This document shows positions 1 through 6,285 of a DNA stretch of 6,395 bases, piece after piece. Source of the stretch: an uncultured Christensenellaceae bacterium (lineage in GTDB: Bacteria; Bacillota; Clostridia; Christensenellales; Christensenellaceae); NCBI GenBank assembly GCA_934373295.1, contig CAKROK010000078.1, positions 1 through 6,395 on the forward strand, in the 5' to 3' direction. The position numbers and the translations under genes are program-made. How positions within the stretch are numbered: position 1 is the first letter of the stretch; each line of letters starts with the position of its first letter. Below the pieces are notes generated by a model that was given only the letters and a program-made list of their open reading frames with translations, did not search any database and was not told where the DNA came from.

Positions 1-122
1 TTGGCTGGAACGGCAGGTGGAGCTACTGCACCGGGGGATGGCGCTGTGCCAACGGGATGACCGCAGGCAGAGCAGAACTTAGCGGTATCTGAGATTTGAT
101 GACCGCAATTTTCACAGAACAT
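1..122 (-). CDS. Zinc-ribbon protein, N-terminal part, cut by the window edge
   Basis: The visible 40 residues begin MFCENCGHQI and contain two CxxC knuckles, C3-x2-C6 and C17-x2-C20, with the second reading FCSACG. This is the classic short zinc-ribbon seen at the N-terminus of many Firmicute proteins, where it binds one structural zinc ion. After the ribbon the sequence turns into a Pro/Ala/Gly-rich linker (GTAPSPGAVAPPAVPA), as is common when such a ribbon is joined to a membrane segment or another domain. That second part lies outside the window, so the overall function cannot be named. The ATG at 120-122 is preceded by AGGAGGT at 131-137 with an 8-base spacer, which fixes the start. It lies downstream of a terminator, so it is probably transcribed separately from the winged-helix gene to its right and may be chromosomal or element-borne. 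Confidence 0.8.
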   Translation of the reverse strand, partial: MFCENCGHQISDTAKFCSACGHPVGTAPSPGAVAPPAVPA

Positions 123-156
123 AGAATTGAACCTCCTATTGCTTTGAACTTGCTTC

Positions 157-191
157 AAAAATGCCCCCGGCATCTGGAGGATGCCGAGGGC
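157..191 (-). terminator. Rho-independent terminator after the small winged-helix gene
   Basis: The arms at 163-174 (GCCCCCGGCATC) and 180-191 (GATGCCGAGGGC) pair over 12 positions with one mismatch, around a 5-base loop. Read on the minus strand, the stem is followed directly by a run of five T (complement of 157-161). It lies 12 bases past the stop codon of the 78-aa gene and ends the minus-strand block before the zinc-ribbon gene. There is no T run on the plus-strand side, so it should act on minus-strand transcripts only. Confidence 0.85.
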
Positions 192-202
192 GGATGGTCG
201 AA

Positions 203-439
203 TTAGTTGCGGGTGCGGGAGAGCTGGTACTCCAGGCTCTGTTCAGCTGTGAGACCATTCTGGATGAAATTTACCAAATTTGGGTAAAAGATGTAGATAC
301 GTGATCCGTTCGGTACGTGACTTATGTAACCGGCAGCTACGAGATTGCGGAGACTGTGGTATGTTATATCATACCCTTCGCTCCGTGCACGACGTGCGGC
401 ACCTGTTAGTGTAAGAAAATCCTGCGGCTTATTAACCAT
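203..439 (-). CDS. Small winged-helix/HTH DNA-binding protein, excisionase-like
   Basis: This 78-aa protein starts MVNKPQDFLTLTGAARRARS and has the layout of small MerR/excisionase-type winged helices. A first helix with the recognition turn spans about residues 8-35 (LTLTGAARRA...ITYHSLRNLVAAG). A short beta-hairpin wing follows (YISHVPNGSRIYIFY, about 38-52), then a final helix (PNLVNFIQNG). Such proteins bind DNA as excision factors or small regulators; which one applies here is inference. The ATG at 437-439 is preceded by AAAGGAGAG at a proper distance. An in-frame ATG 36 bases further upstream would place this ribosome binding site inside the coding region, so the shorter form is preferred. 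It lies 92 bases downstream of the 95-aa gene on the same strand and is closed by a strong terminator. I cannot tell a true excisionase from a generic regulator. Confidence 0.7.
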   Translation of the reverse strand: MVNKPQDFLTLTGAARRARSEGYDITYHSLRNLVAAGYISHVPNGSRIYIFYPNLVNFIQNGLTAEQSLEYQLSRTRN

Positions 440-531
440 AATTTTTCTCTCCTTTCGTAAAATGATGGAAAGCACAGGTGGCTTTTCATAATAAGCATAT
501 CTTTTTGAGATATAGGACTCTTAAAGGGCGA

Positions 532-819
532 TTAAGGGTACCGGGGAAGATCTGGCTCCTTTGAGAAGTCATAACGCTCCAAAGAATGTAAATCAGGTTG
601 TACCACCTCATATTGGGCGTTTAAAGGAGGAACGACATAGCCGCAGTTAAAGAATAGGCTCTGGTCATGCAACAGGACACCATCACAATCGATGTATCCA
701 CAATCGCCGGAGTGGCAACATGGAGCCTCTGTAAAGAAAATTGGGGCGCCCATAGTTGAAAGCAGATCAGCGTACTCGGGAGAAACAGGGTTTTCAAAAA
801 ATCCATCTGGGATGTTCAT
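532..819 (-). CDS. Hypothetical cysteine-rich small protein, 95 aa
   Basis: I do not recognise this family. The gene is supported by a near-ideal ribosome binding site (AAGGAGG, 7 bases before the ATG at 817-819) and by its place in a run of minus-strand genes. The protein is acidic and soluble-looking, with no signal peptide or membrane segment. Its centre has cysteines at 34, 35, 40, 45 and 59 with histidines at 36 and 51 (around PCCHSGDCGYIDCDG), a spacing that could bind a metal, although it matches no zinc finger I know. The C-terminal third is Pro/Asp/Glu-rich and ends LPRYP. It follows the ATPase gene after 106 bases and precedes the winged-helix gene after 92 bases, so it may belong to the same element module. 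Co-transcription is possible because no clear terminator lies on either side. Confidence 0.65.
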   Translation of the reverse strand: MNIPDGFFENPVSPEYADLLSTMGAPIFFTEAPCCHSGDCGYIDCDGVLLHDQSLFFNCGYVVPPLNAQYEVVQPDLHSLERYDFSKEPDLPRYP

Positions 820-889
820 GATAAATCCTCCTTAAAAATGATTGACAAGCGAAGCATTTAAAGCTTTACTTATATTACAAGAATACTTG

Positions 890-920
890 GTTATAAATTT
901 CTGCCTTTGAATGCTGGCAA
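890..920 (-). promoter_or_regulatory. Weak candidate promoter for the 95-aa gene
   Basis: On the minus strand, TTGCCA (complement of 915-920) is followed after 18 bases by TTATAA (complement of 891-896). The boxes lie just past the stop codon of the ATPase gene and about 70 bases before the 95-aa start codon. Such boxes arise often by chance in AT-rich spacers, and read-through from the ATPase gene is an equally good explanation for expression. Confidence 0.25.
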
Positions 921-925
921 TGGAA

Positions 926-2038
926 TCAGGTGCTCGATTTCGACAATGAAGCCGATGCAATGTCTTCCAGATGACTGACGTTCACACAAATAGGAGCGCG
1001 AGTTGGTTTGGAGTCTTCTCCAATATAGATAGGGCCTTGAAAAACGCACTGCCCAACCTCCAGATTCCGTAAAAGGTCAGAAATCTCAGCCCGATGCTGT
1101 GGAGATGCGAGAAGCTCGGCATAATACTTTACTTCTAGGAGAGCAGGGTGAAAGAGAAGTTTGTGGTTTGCTTGGCAGAGCATCGTTCTTTCGGATGCGT
1201 TAAACTCACGGATACTCTGGCTGGCAAGGATCACATTCAGAGAGTATTTTCTTCCTTCTGTCAGGATTTTGCCAAGGTAACAGTCCTTGTCGATGGAGAG
1301 GTTCTGCATCTCATCTATGTAGATGTAGCGTGGCGGTTGTCCTCCCTGTGATGCAGTGCGAAACTCATCAAATAGGATTAAGTCGGCAATCGTTTTTTGT
1401 AATAGTGGCGGAAATTTGCTTAGGCCGATGTTTTCGATTCCGAAAGAATGGTTGACAGGTTGATGCCTGAAAATATTGTGCCGCAGAAGCGGCGCAAGAT
1501 GAGTGGCTGCATTTCTTGACGCTTTCGTGTCAGATTTTTGAAGGGCGTTAAGAACTGCTGGAAAAAGATCTGGATTATTATCACGGTCGGAAATCGCATA
1601 TTCAAGAGCTTCCGAGAGGGCAGCTGTTGAAGAACGGCTTAATCTGAGGTTATTAGCGATAATATTGGAAATCGTATAGCTTAAATCTGCAGGTGATTCC
1701 ATAGTTCCATCCGCATAGTGCAGTGGCTCGAAAAGCGTTGTTGGAATTGGCGTGCTGTATCCATCAATTCGTAAGGACAGCTGTTCAAATGACTTTCTGA
1801 AAGGTGGAAAGAGATGTTCCGGGGCAGAGGAGTTATGAATATCGATGCTGCGGACGCTATAGCTCTGATTGGCCTTTTGCAGCACGATACTTTGGGCAGC
1901 AACACTCTTTCCGTAGCCGGATTCACCGAGGATAACATAAGAATCATTATCCTGTCCGGGGATACTTTTTGTGGAAACGGATAGTTCTTGGTTGCCCTCA
2001 TAGTACTTTCCTATGTAGGTTTGCGATAGCATAGACAT
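926..2038 (-). CDS. HerA/VirD4/FtsK-type P-loop ATPase, 370 aa
   Basis: The Walker A motif GESGYGKS lies at residues 38-45 after a short beta-strand (SYVIL). Walker B is YIYIDE, with the Asp-Glu pair at 242-243 followed by MQNLS. A later segment, EGRKYSLNVILASQ at 261-274, carries the conserved arginine region and the sensor glutamine of the HerA/TraG/VirB4 group. These are hexameric motor ATPases that move or remodel DNA or protein substrates. A helical insertion of roughly 100 residues separates Walker A from Walker B, as is usual for the group. At 370 aa it is essentially a bare motor domain: it lacks the N-terminal barrel of HerA and the membrane helices of classical coupling proteins, so it is probably cytosolic and relies on a partner. 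The ATG at 2036-2038 is chosen because AAAGGAG lies 10 bases upstream; a TTG at 2045-2047 would sit one base from that site. It follows the 591-aa gene after 23 bases, implying one operon. Whether it serves conjugation, replication or defence is not shown by the sequence. Confidence 0.8.
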   Translation of the reverse strand: MSMLSQTYIGKYYEGNQELSVSTKSIPGQDNDSYVILGESGYGKSVAAQSIVLQKANQSYSVRSIDIHNSSAPEHLFPPFRKSFEQLSLRIDGYSTPIPTTLFEPLHYADGTMESPADLSYTISNIIANNLRLSRSSTAALSEALEYAISDRDNNPDLFPAVLNALQKSDTKASRNAATHLAPLLRHNIFRHQPVNHSFGIENIGLSKFPPLLQKTIADLILFDEFRTASQGGQPPRYIYIDEMQNLSIDKDCYLGKILTEGRKYSLNVILASQSIREFNASERTMLCQANHKLLFHPALLEVKYYAELLASPQHRAEISDLLRNLEVGQCVFQGPIYIGEDSKPTRAPICVNVSHLEDIASASLSKSST

Positions 2039-2061
2039 AATAATCAAACTCCTTTTTGCTT

Positions 2062-3837
2062 TTAAATTTCAACAAGGTCACGACTTCCGGGTTGATGTAG
2101 GCTACTTCTCAGAAGTGTTCGAAAGCGAAAATCCTTTGATTCATTTGGTGCAAAGGTGAGCGTTTTGGGGACTGATCCCGAAAGAACCCCGGCAGTTTTC
2201 AGACGATTGAGCACGTCGGACGGCATATAGGAGCGCAGCTGCACCTTAATGATTTTCTTCAAAAGGGCAGTCGATGTATAATAATAGGTATCATCATATA
2301 GAATCTCCTTCTGACAGTTAAAACTGCTATTGGCATCTTCGAGTGGATAAAAACAGATAATGTTGCTTCGCCGGGCGGCATAGAGTGCGTTTCGGAAAGG
2401 TGTAAGGATGTTGCCATCGTTGATTCTTTCCCAGTAGCGAGTGTATGTTTCAAGGTATTCGTCACAGCGGACGGAAAGCGTTTGTGGAGGCACTTGCATG
2501 GAGTAATGCCACTTTACAACATCAGCTATCATAGATAGTGCTGCGATTTCCCGTTGTACAGAACAATCTTCGCCAAGATCATCGAAGACTTTGGTAAAAG
2601 AACGTTCCACTGTCGAATTGAATGCATTGGCGTTATTCATAATCGAATTTATTAGCCCACCGATAGAATCAATCGAATTTGTAGCTTCATAAGGCTCGAT
2701 AAAATCTTGTATTGGTAGACAAAAGGTTCGCTGACGTGGGGTGAGACTAGACGAAACAACCATATATAGAGGGTGCTTCTGGTTGCTTTGCATAGAATTC
2801 ATCAGCGCTTGATAGTTTTTGTCCCGACTATAGGCACTGGAAGACTCATTGAAGTTGATGTTTTCAGAACGAATCCATACAATGGGACGGTCACGCAAGC
2901 TTTCTAGTGCTTTTTTGAATAGGGAGGGTGTGCTATCAATGCATAAATCTGTGTACAGATACTCAAGCGTTAGGATGCAGATTGGGCGTCGAATCCACAT
3001 CTTAGAAGGCAAACGCTCTTGAAGTATCGCGTATAGTGATACAAGCTGGTACAATATCATATCGGGTGTAGGCGGAACTGTGAAGCTCAGTAGCACAGCA
3101 TTAAGATCAACCCATTCACTCTCTTGAAATTCCCAGTGCTTTTCAGAAAAATACCATCCGGGAGAGTATTTTATCTGCGGAGGAATGGAAGCGAGTCCAG
3201 ATGCTGTATAACGTGCAATTAACTCGGCACAAATGGTAGCTGGAAGATTTGCATCGACAATAAAACCATTGTCTTGTAGTAAATTGTAACGTTGCAGGGC
3301 GCTGCAATCAGCATCGACTATAACGCTCTCGTGTTCTCCTGTAGGAGTATCGAACGTATATTTGATGAATCCCTTTTTTGTGTCATGTTCTATTATCTTT
3401 TGCGCCTGTAGATTTCGGCAAGGGCTAAAAGGTTTTCCAACGGTACTGACGCTATTACTGTACAAGAGGACTAGATAACCCTGAGGATCAGTAGTTAAGC
3501 CAGAGTTATCGAAACGGAGCGACTTTCGTCTATAGGCTTTTTGCGTATCGCTCTCCCAGGCCGCTTGAAGCTCATGAGCTTTTGCCTCAAGAGGATTGCA
3601 TTGAGGGGATGAAGACTGTTGCCATTGGTGAGAGGGAGTAGATGGTGGCACAGGACCATTCGATAGTGTGGCACTATTATAGAAAGTTGGACGTTGTGTA
3701 ATATCCTGCGGCGTGGTAACTGTTTGTGTCCAGTTTCTTTTAGGAAAAGTCGAACTGACTTCTTCTGGCGGATTATAGGGTGTTCCATCAAGATTCTGAA
3801 GAGCATTGATCATGCCACTAGTGTTTGAAGCATTCAT
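2062..3837 (-). CDS. Uncharacterised 591-aa partner of the ATPase, possible degenerate DUF927-like helicase
   Basis: No catalytic motif is certain. Residues 1-100 are low-complexity (Pro, Ser, Thr, Gln) and probably disordered. Residues 105-175 look beta-rich (YLVLLYSNS, KGFIKYTFDTPTGEHESVIVDA). A segment around 220-245 (IKYSPGWYFSEKHWEF) recalls the GW region of DUF927-type, primase-linked helicase proteins. Where such proteins would carry a Walker A loop (about 275-300) there is no GxxxxGK[ST], so if it belongs there it is ATPase-dead. The part around 364-380 (SLTPRQRTFCLPIQDF) and the helical stretch 400-475 fit the same general architecture. Near the C-terminus (517-552) a predicted helical segment resembles a winged helix, and the end reads PGSRDLVEI. 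The ATG at 3835-3837 follows AAAGGA at good spacing. It is first in the minus-strand block and tightly coupled to the ATPase gene. The family assignment is impression from layout, not from diagnostic residues; the coding call itself is firm. Confidence 0.75.
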   Translation of the reverse strand: MNASNTSGMINALQNLDGTPYNPPEEVSSTFPKRNWTQTVTTPQDITQRPTFYNSATLSNGPVPPSTPSHQWQQSSSPQCNPLEAKAHELQAAWESDTQKAYRRKSLRFDNSGLTTDPQGYLVLLYSNSVSTVGKPFSPCRNLQAQKIIEHDTKKGFIKYTFDTPTGEHESVIVDADCSALQRYNLLQDNGFIVDANLPATICAELIARYTASGLASIPPQIKYSPGWYFSEKHWEFQESEWVDLNAVLLSFTVPPTPDMILYQLVSLYAILQERLPSKMWIRRPICILTLEYLYTDLCIDSTPSLFKKALESLRDRPIVWIRSENINFNESSSAYSRDKNYQALMNSMQSNQKHPLYMVVSSSLTPRQRTFCLPIQDFIEPYEATNSIDSIGGLINSIMNNANAFNSTVERSFTKVFDDLGEDCSVQREIAALSMIADVVKWHYSMQVPPQTLSVRCDEYLETYTRYWERINDGNILTPFRNALYAARRSNIICFYPLEDANSSFNCQKEILYDDTYYYTSTALLKKIIKVQLRSYMPSDVLNRLKTAGVLSGSVPKTLTFAPNESKDFRFRTLLRSSLHQPGSRDLVEI

Positions 3838-4132
3838 AAAGTATCCTTTCTTATCTTATGAGGTGAGTTGGCGGACGGCAGGCAGTTTGTCCGGTCGTTT
3901 TCCGGGGATAGGCTACCCGCTAATTTAGTTGTCAAGGTGCGGAGTAGAAGAGGCTGAAGGCTTTCTTCTGTAAATAGGATAACACATTGAAAAATAAGAC
4001 AAAGAGGGTGAATTTACAGTGAGTGGGTGTAAATATGTAAAAACAGTATTGCTTGAGATTGATATGCAATTAACAATCTTTGGTGACGTCTCAAGTCTAT
4101 AACAGGAGCTCTAGAAAGGAAAATTAAGCGGT
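3838..4132. other. Divergent intergenic region with nested inverted repeats
   Basis: This 295-bp spacer separates the minus-strand operon from the plus-strand 655-aa gene and must hold both promoters. Near the plus gene are two nested inverted repeats. The outer arms are CTTGAGA (4052-4058) and TCTCAAG (4089-4095); the inner arms are AGATTG (4056-4061) and CAATCT (4074-4079). They could be an operator or an RNA structure. On the minus-gene side, CGGAC (3872-3876) pairs with GTCCG (3889-3893) in what would be its leader. A TATAAC at 4098-4103 is a possible -10 box for the plus gene, but no good -35 box stands before it. A 27-codon reading frame (GTG at 4019 to TAA) lies between; I do not call it a gene. 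Confidence 0.6.
3976..4002 (-). promoter_or_regulatory. Candidate promoter for the 591-aa gene and ATPase operon
   Basis: On the minus strand, TTGTCT (complement of 3997-4002) is followed after 15 bases by an extended -10 element TGTTATCCT (complement of 3976-3984). The extended TG could compensate for the short spacer. It would give a leader of about 130 bases before the start codon at 3837. A competing candidate is TTGACA (complement of 3930-3935), a perfect -35 box, but its best -10 partner, TATCCC at 3905-3910, is poor and 19 bases away. Confidence 0.3.
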
Positions 4133-6100
4133 ATGAATGGCATTGACAATCTGGCTCTCTATAAAACTGTAGATGAACTCCAAGAAAGTAAAAATAGTAT
4201 TGAAAGGCATACGGGAATTGATTTTTCAAAAAATGTCCAACAATTCGATTTGCTGCTGGATATCGTTGAGGAAGAAACATCAGAAAACGAAGAAAAAAGA
4301 CAAGTTGAAGTAGTTGAACGGATATTGGAAGCAGTATGGCCTGAAAATTTATTTGAAGCATATTGCAGTGATAAAGACAACATCGTGCAAGCCGTATATT
4401 CCAATATGATTGCAATGGTCTTGTTTTCGTTGCAATACCTTTTGGCAGATGAAATTATTGATGACGAGTATGATTCAAAATTACAACGGTGGCTTGATAT
4501 GGAAAGCGATGAAGAGGCAGAAACGTTTGAATGTTATGAGAGCATGAAAAGAACAGTATCAAATAAAATAAAAAAGATTGCTAAAAATGCTCAAAAAAGT
4601 AAGGAAGACTATGAACAAAACTTAAGGTTGCCAATCCAATTGCCACAAAGCACACATAAAAAGAAAATTTTAAAATCACTTATGAAAAAAATAGTTGAAT
4701 TGGAGGCGAATTCGGCACAAGAAAATGGTGCTGACGGCAAGTCGGATTCAAAGCAGAAAAAGAGAACAAATAGCATAAGTTGGAACATTCTAAAACTAGC
4801 AGAAAAAGAAGAAAATGTTGCAAATTTTAAGAAAATAAACGCTAATGGAAAAAGAAGTATAAAAAAGATATATGAAACTTTATGTAGAGAAATCACAGAA
4901 GTTTCAATGGAAGATACAGATAAAACTGAAAAGGTAATGTTAGAGCTTGCGTATGAGTGTGTTTTTCATGCCAAAAGTATTTCTGCATTAGAAGATGGAG
5001 ATGGAACAGAAATTGACTTATTGGGGAGGACGATTGTTCCGATAGGGTTTTATGTGCGGAAGTTCAAATTTGGCAACGAGGGACAGTGCATCGGCTTTCG
5101 GAATATTTACTGCGCTACATTAAAAAGCATGATGATTTATGTTGTTGAATACGCAGGTAGTGTCCTGCAAAAGAAGCAGAAGGAAATTTCACAAAAAGAT
5201 AAAGTTTTGATGGCATATGAGATTGTATGTAATTATGTGAAAAGTAGATATAAGGAATATTATGAGGCAGCATTTGACGAAAAAAATAAAATAAAACTTG
5301 ATCTTAACGCACCAAATATTGGCGAACATATTTGGGCTGTTATGAACATTCTCTTTTACTGTGAAAAGTATAATAAGGAAAATCAATATTTATGTAGCAT
5401 TGAAACGGAAGGCGTTCCATATATTCGTCCAGAATTTCCCAAAGTAGCCAAATGCAATGAAAGTAAGAAATGCGGAAAAATAAAATACAAGGTTCCTGAA
5501 AGCAAAGGAAAAAAGCTGGAAATATATTTTTCAGTGATGACATCTGATGGCATTTTAGATGAGATAAAAGAGCTCAACGCAATAAAAGTGGCAAGAGAAA
5601 ATGAAGTGAGTCGCTTAAGGGAGATTTTTGAAGAAAACCAAAAGAATGAGGGTGATTTGTTTCAAAAAAATATCTTGGCATTTAAAAATGGGGAGAAAGG
5701 GTTCTCATTAAGTGATTTTAGGGTTGAGATATTTTCGGATGATAAATTTACACTTGTTATATCAGGAAAACAATCTCCTAATATAATGAAAAGTATATTA
5801 ACCGCTTGTGGAATGAAAGTGGATGGACGAACTAAAAAGATTTCAGCAAATCAAATGACACTGATAACATTATGTCAGGTTATGGATAAAGCTGAAATCA
5901 TGTGTGATCCATGGGCCGAAAGGACGGTGCTAAAGGTTCGACTAGGCAAATTGAATTTGGGAGGGTTGATGAATTTTGAACTTGGAATAGAAAAAAGAAC
6001 AGTGCTTACCAATAGAGATAAAATTGCTAGAGATAGCTTTGAAAAGTACAATTTATTTGAGACTTCCGACACTTCTAAAAAAAATCTGGAACTAAAATGA
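4133..6100 (+). CDS. Orphan 655-aa protein of unknown function, probable cargo gene
   Basis: I do not recognise this protein. It is soluble-looking, with no signal peptide and no transmembrane run, and is very rich in Lys, Glu, Asn and Ile. Residues 1-160 are acidic and mostly helical, with a hydrophobic helix about 88-106 (YSNMIAMVLFSLQYLL). Residues 160-245 are strongly basic with a likely disordered linker near 192-212. Residues 260-420 form a predicted helical domain. The C-terminal part has a long charged helix (475-515, possible coiled coil) and then a compact alpha/beta-looking region 520-625 (FRVEIFSDDKFTLVISG...KVRLGKLNLGG). No Walker motif, nuclease signature or zinc knuckle is visible. 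The ATG at 4133 is the only start in frame after a stop at 4112-4114; GAAAGGA lies 12 bases upstream, a slightly long spacing. Its AT-rich base and codon use (many AAA, GAA, ATA, AGA) differs from the divergent operon and points to separate acquisition. It stands alone between the ATPase module and the excisionase-like gene. A defence role would fit the position but is conjecture. Confidence 0.75.
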   Translation: MNGIDNLALYKTVDELQESKNSIERHTGIDFSKNVQQFDLLLDIVEEETSENEEKRQVEVVERILEAVWPENLFEAYCSDKDNIVQAVYSNMIAMVLFSLQYLLADEIIDDEYDSKLQRWLDMESDEEAETFECYESMKRTVSNKIKKIAKNAQKSKEDYEQNLRLPIQLPQSTHKKKILKSLMKKIVELEANSAQENGADGKSDSKQKKRTNSISWNILKLAEKEENVANFKKINANGKRSIKKIYETLCREITEVSMEDTDKTEKVMLELAYECVFHAKSISALEDGDGTEIDLLGRTIVPIGFYVRKFKFGNEGQCIGFRNIYCATLKSMMIYVVEYAGSVLQKKQKEISQKDKVLMAYEIVCNYVKSRYKEYYEAAFDEKNKIKLDLNAPNIGEHIWAVMNILFYCEKYNKENQYLCSIETEGVPYIRPEFPKVAKCNESKKCGKIKYKVPESKGKKLEIYFSVMTSDGILDEIKELNAIKVARENEVSRLREIFEENQKNEGDLFQKNILAFKNGEKGFSLSDFRVEIFSDDKFTLVISGKQSPNIMKSILTACGMKVDGRTKKISANQMTLITLCQVMDKAEIMCDPWAERTVLKVRLGKLNLGGLMNFELGIEKRTVLTNRDKIARDSFEKYNLFETSDTSKKNLELK

Positions 6101-6123
6101 CTAAAAAACTAGTCAAACTAGTT
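6098..6123. repeat. Cluster of overlapping short inverted and direct repeats
   Basis: Directly at the stop codon of the 655-aa gene, TGACTA (6098-6103) and TAGTCA (6110-6115) form an inverted repeat. AACTAG (6107-6112) and CTAGTT (6118-6123) form a second one that overlaps it. The palindrome ACTAGT also occurs twice, three bases apart. No T run follows immediately, although seven T lie at 6137-6143. It could be a weak terminator, or binding sites for a recombination or regulatory protein upstream of the excisionase-like gene. Confidence 0.45.
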
Positions 6124-6190
6124 GAACGAGGAAAAGTTTTTTTGAAAGTGTAGGAACGAAGGCTACATTATAGTATTATGACACCAATTT

Positions 6191-6220
6191 AGGGCAACCA
6201 CGCAAGTGGTTGCCCTTTCT
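6191..6220 (+). terminator. Rho-independent terminator after the 655-aa gene
   Basis: A perfect stem pairs AGGGCAACCAC (6191-6201) with GTGGTTGCCCT (6206-6216) around a GCAA tetraloop of the stable GNRA type, followed by TTTCT. It lies about 90 bases past the stop codon of the 655-aa gene and about 70 bases before the next gene. It would therefore isolate the excisionase-like gene from upstream transcription. The T tract is short and interrupted, so efficiency may be moderate. Confidence 0.8.
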
Positions 6221-6285
6221 CTGTATCTAGTATGATTTGACATTCGGCAACAGTATAGTAAACCATCAAAGGAGGATTGGCCGTT

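Noticed and set aside
437..475. ATG at 475 as the start of the small winged-helix gene, adding 12 residues.
   Set aside because: The clear ribosome binding site for the ATG at 439 lies inside this extension, and no comparable site stands before 475.
497..513. Hairpin ATATCT/AGATAT between the 95-aa and 78-aa genes as a terminator.
   Set aside because: It is only six A/T-rich pairs with no T run after it on the minus strand, so it is unlikely to stop transcription.
1148..1351. Plus-strand 67-aa frame inside the ATPase gene.
   Set aside because: It is antisense to a gene with intact catalytic motifs, has no ribosome binding site, and shows no recognisable domain.
2036..2047. TTG at 2045-2047 as the start of the ATPase, adding three residues.
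   Set aside because: The ribosome binding site AAAGGAG ends one base before this TTG. The ATG at 2036-2038 has a normal 10-base spacer.
3946..3969. AGAAGA/TCTTCT inverted repeat in the divergent spacer.
   Set aside because: Six pairs in a purine/pyrimidine-biased stretch with an unpaired middle; easily expected by chance.
4014..4415. Minus-strand 133-aa frame overlapping the start of the 655-aa gene.
   Set aside because: Its Phe/Leu/Tyr-rich composition is what antisense of AT-rich coding sequence gives; no start signals or domain features.
6237..6259. TTGACA at 6237-6242 with TATAGT at 6254-6259 as a promoter for the excisionase-like gene.
   Set aside because: The spacer is only 11 bases, too short for a sigma-70-type promoter, and no -10 box stands at 16-18 bases.
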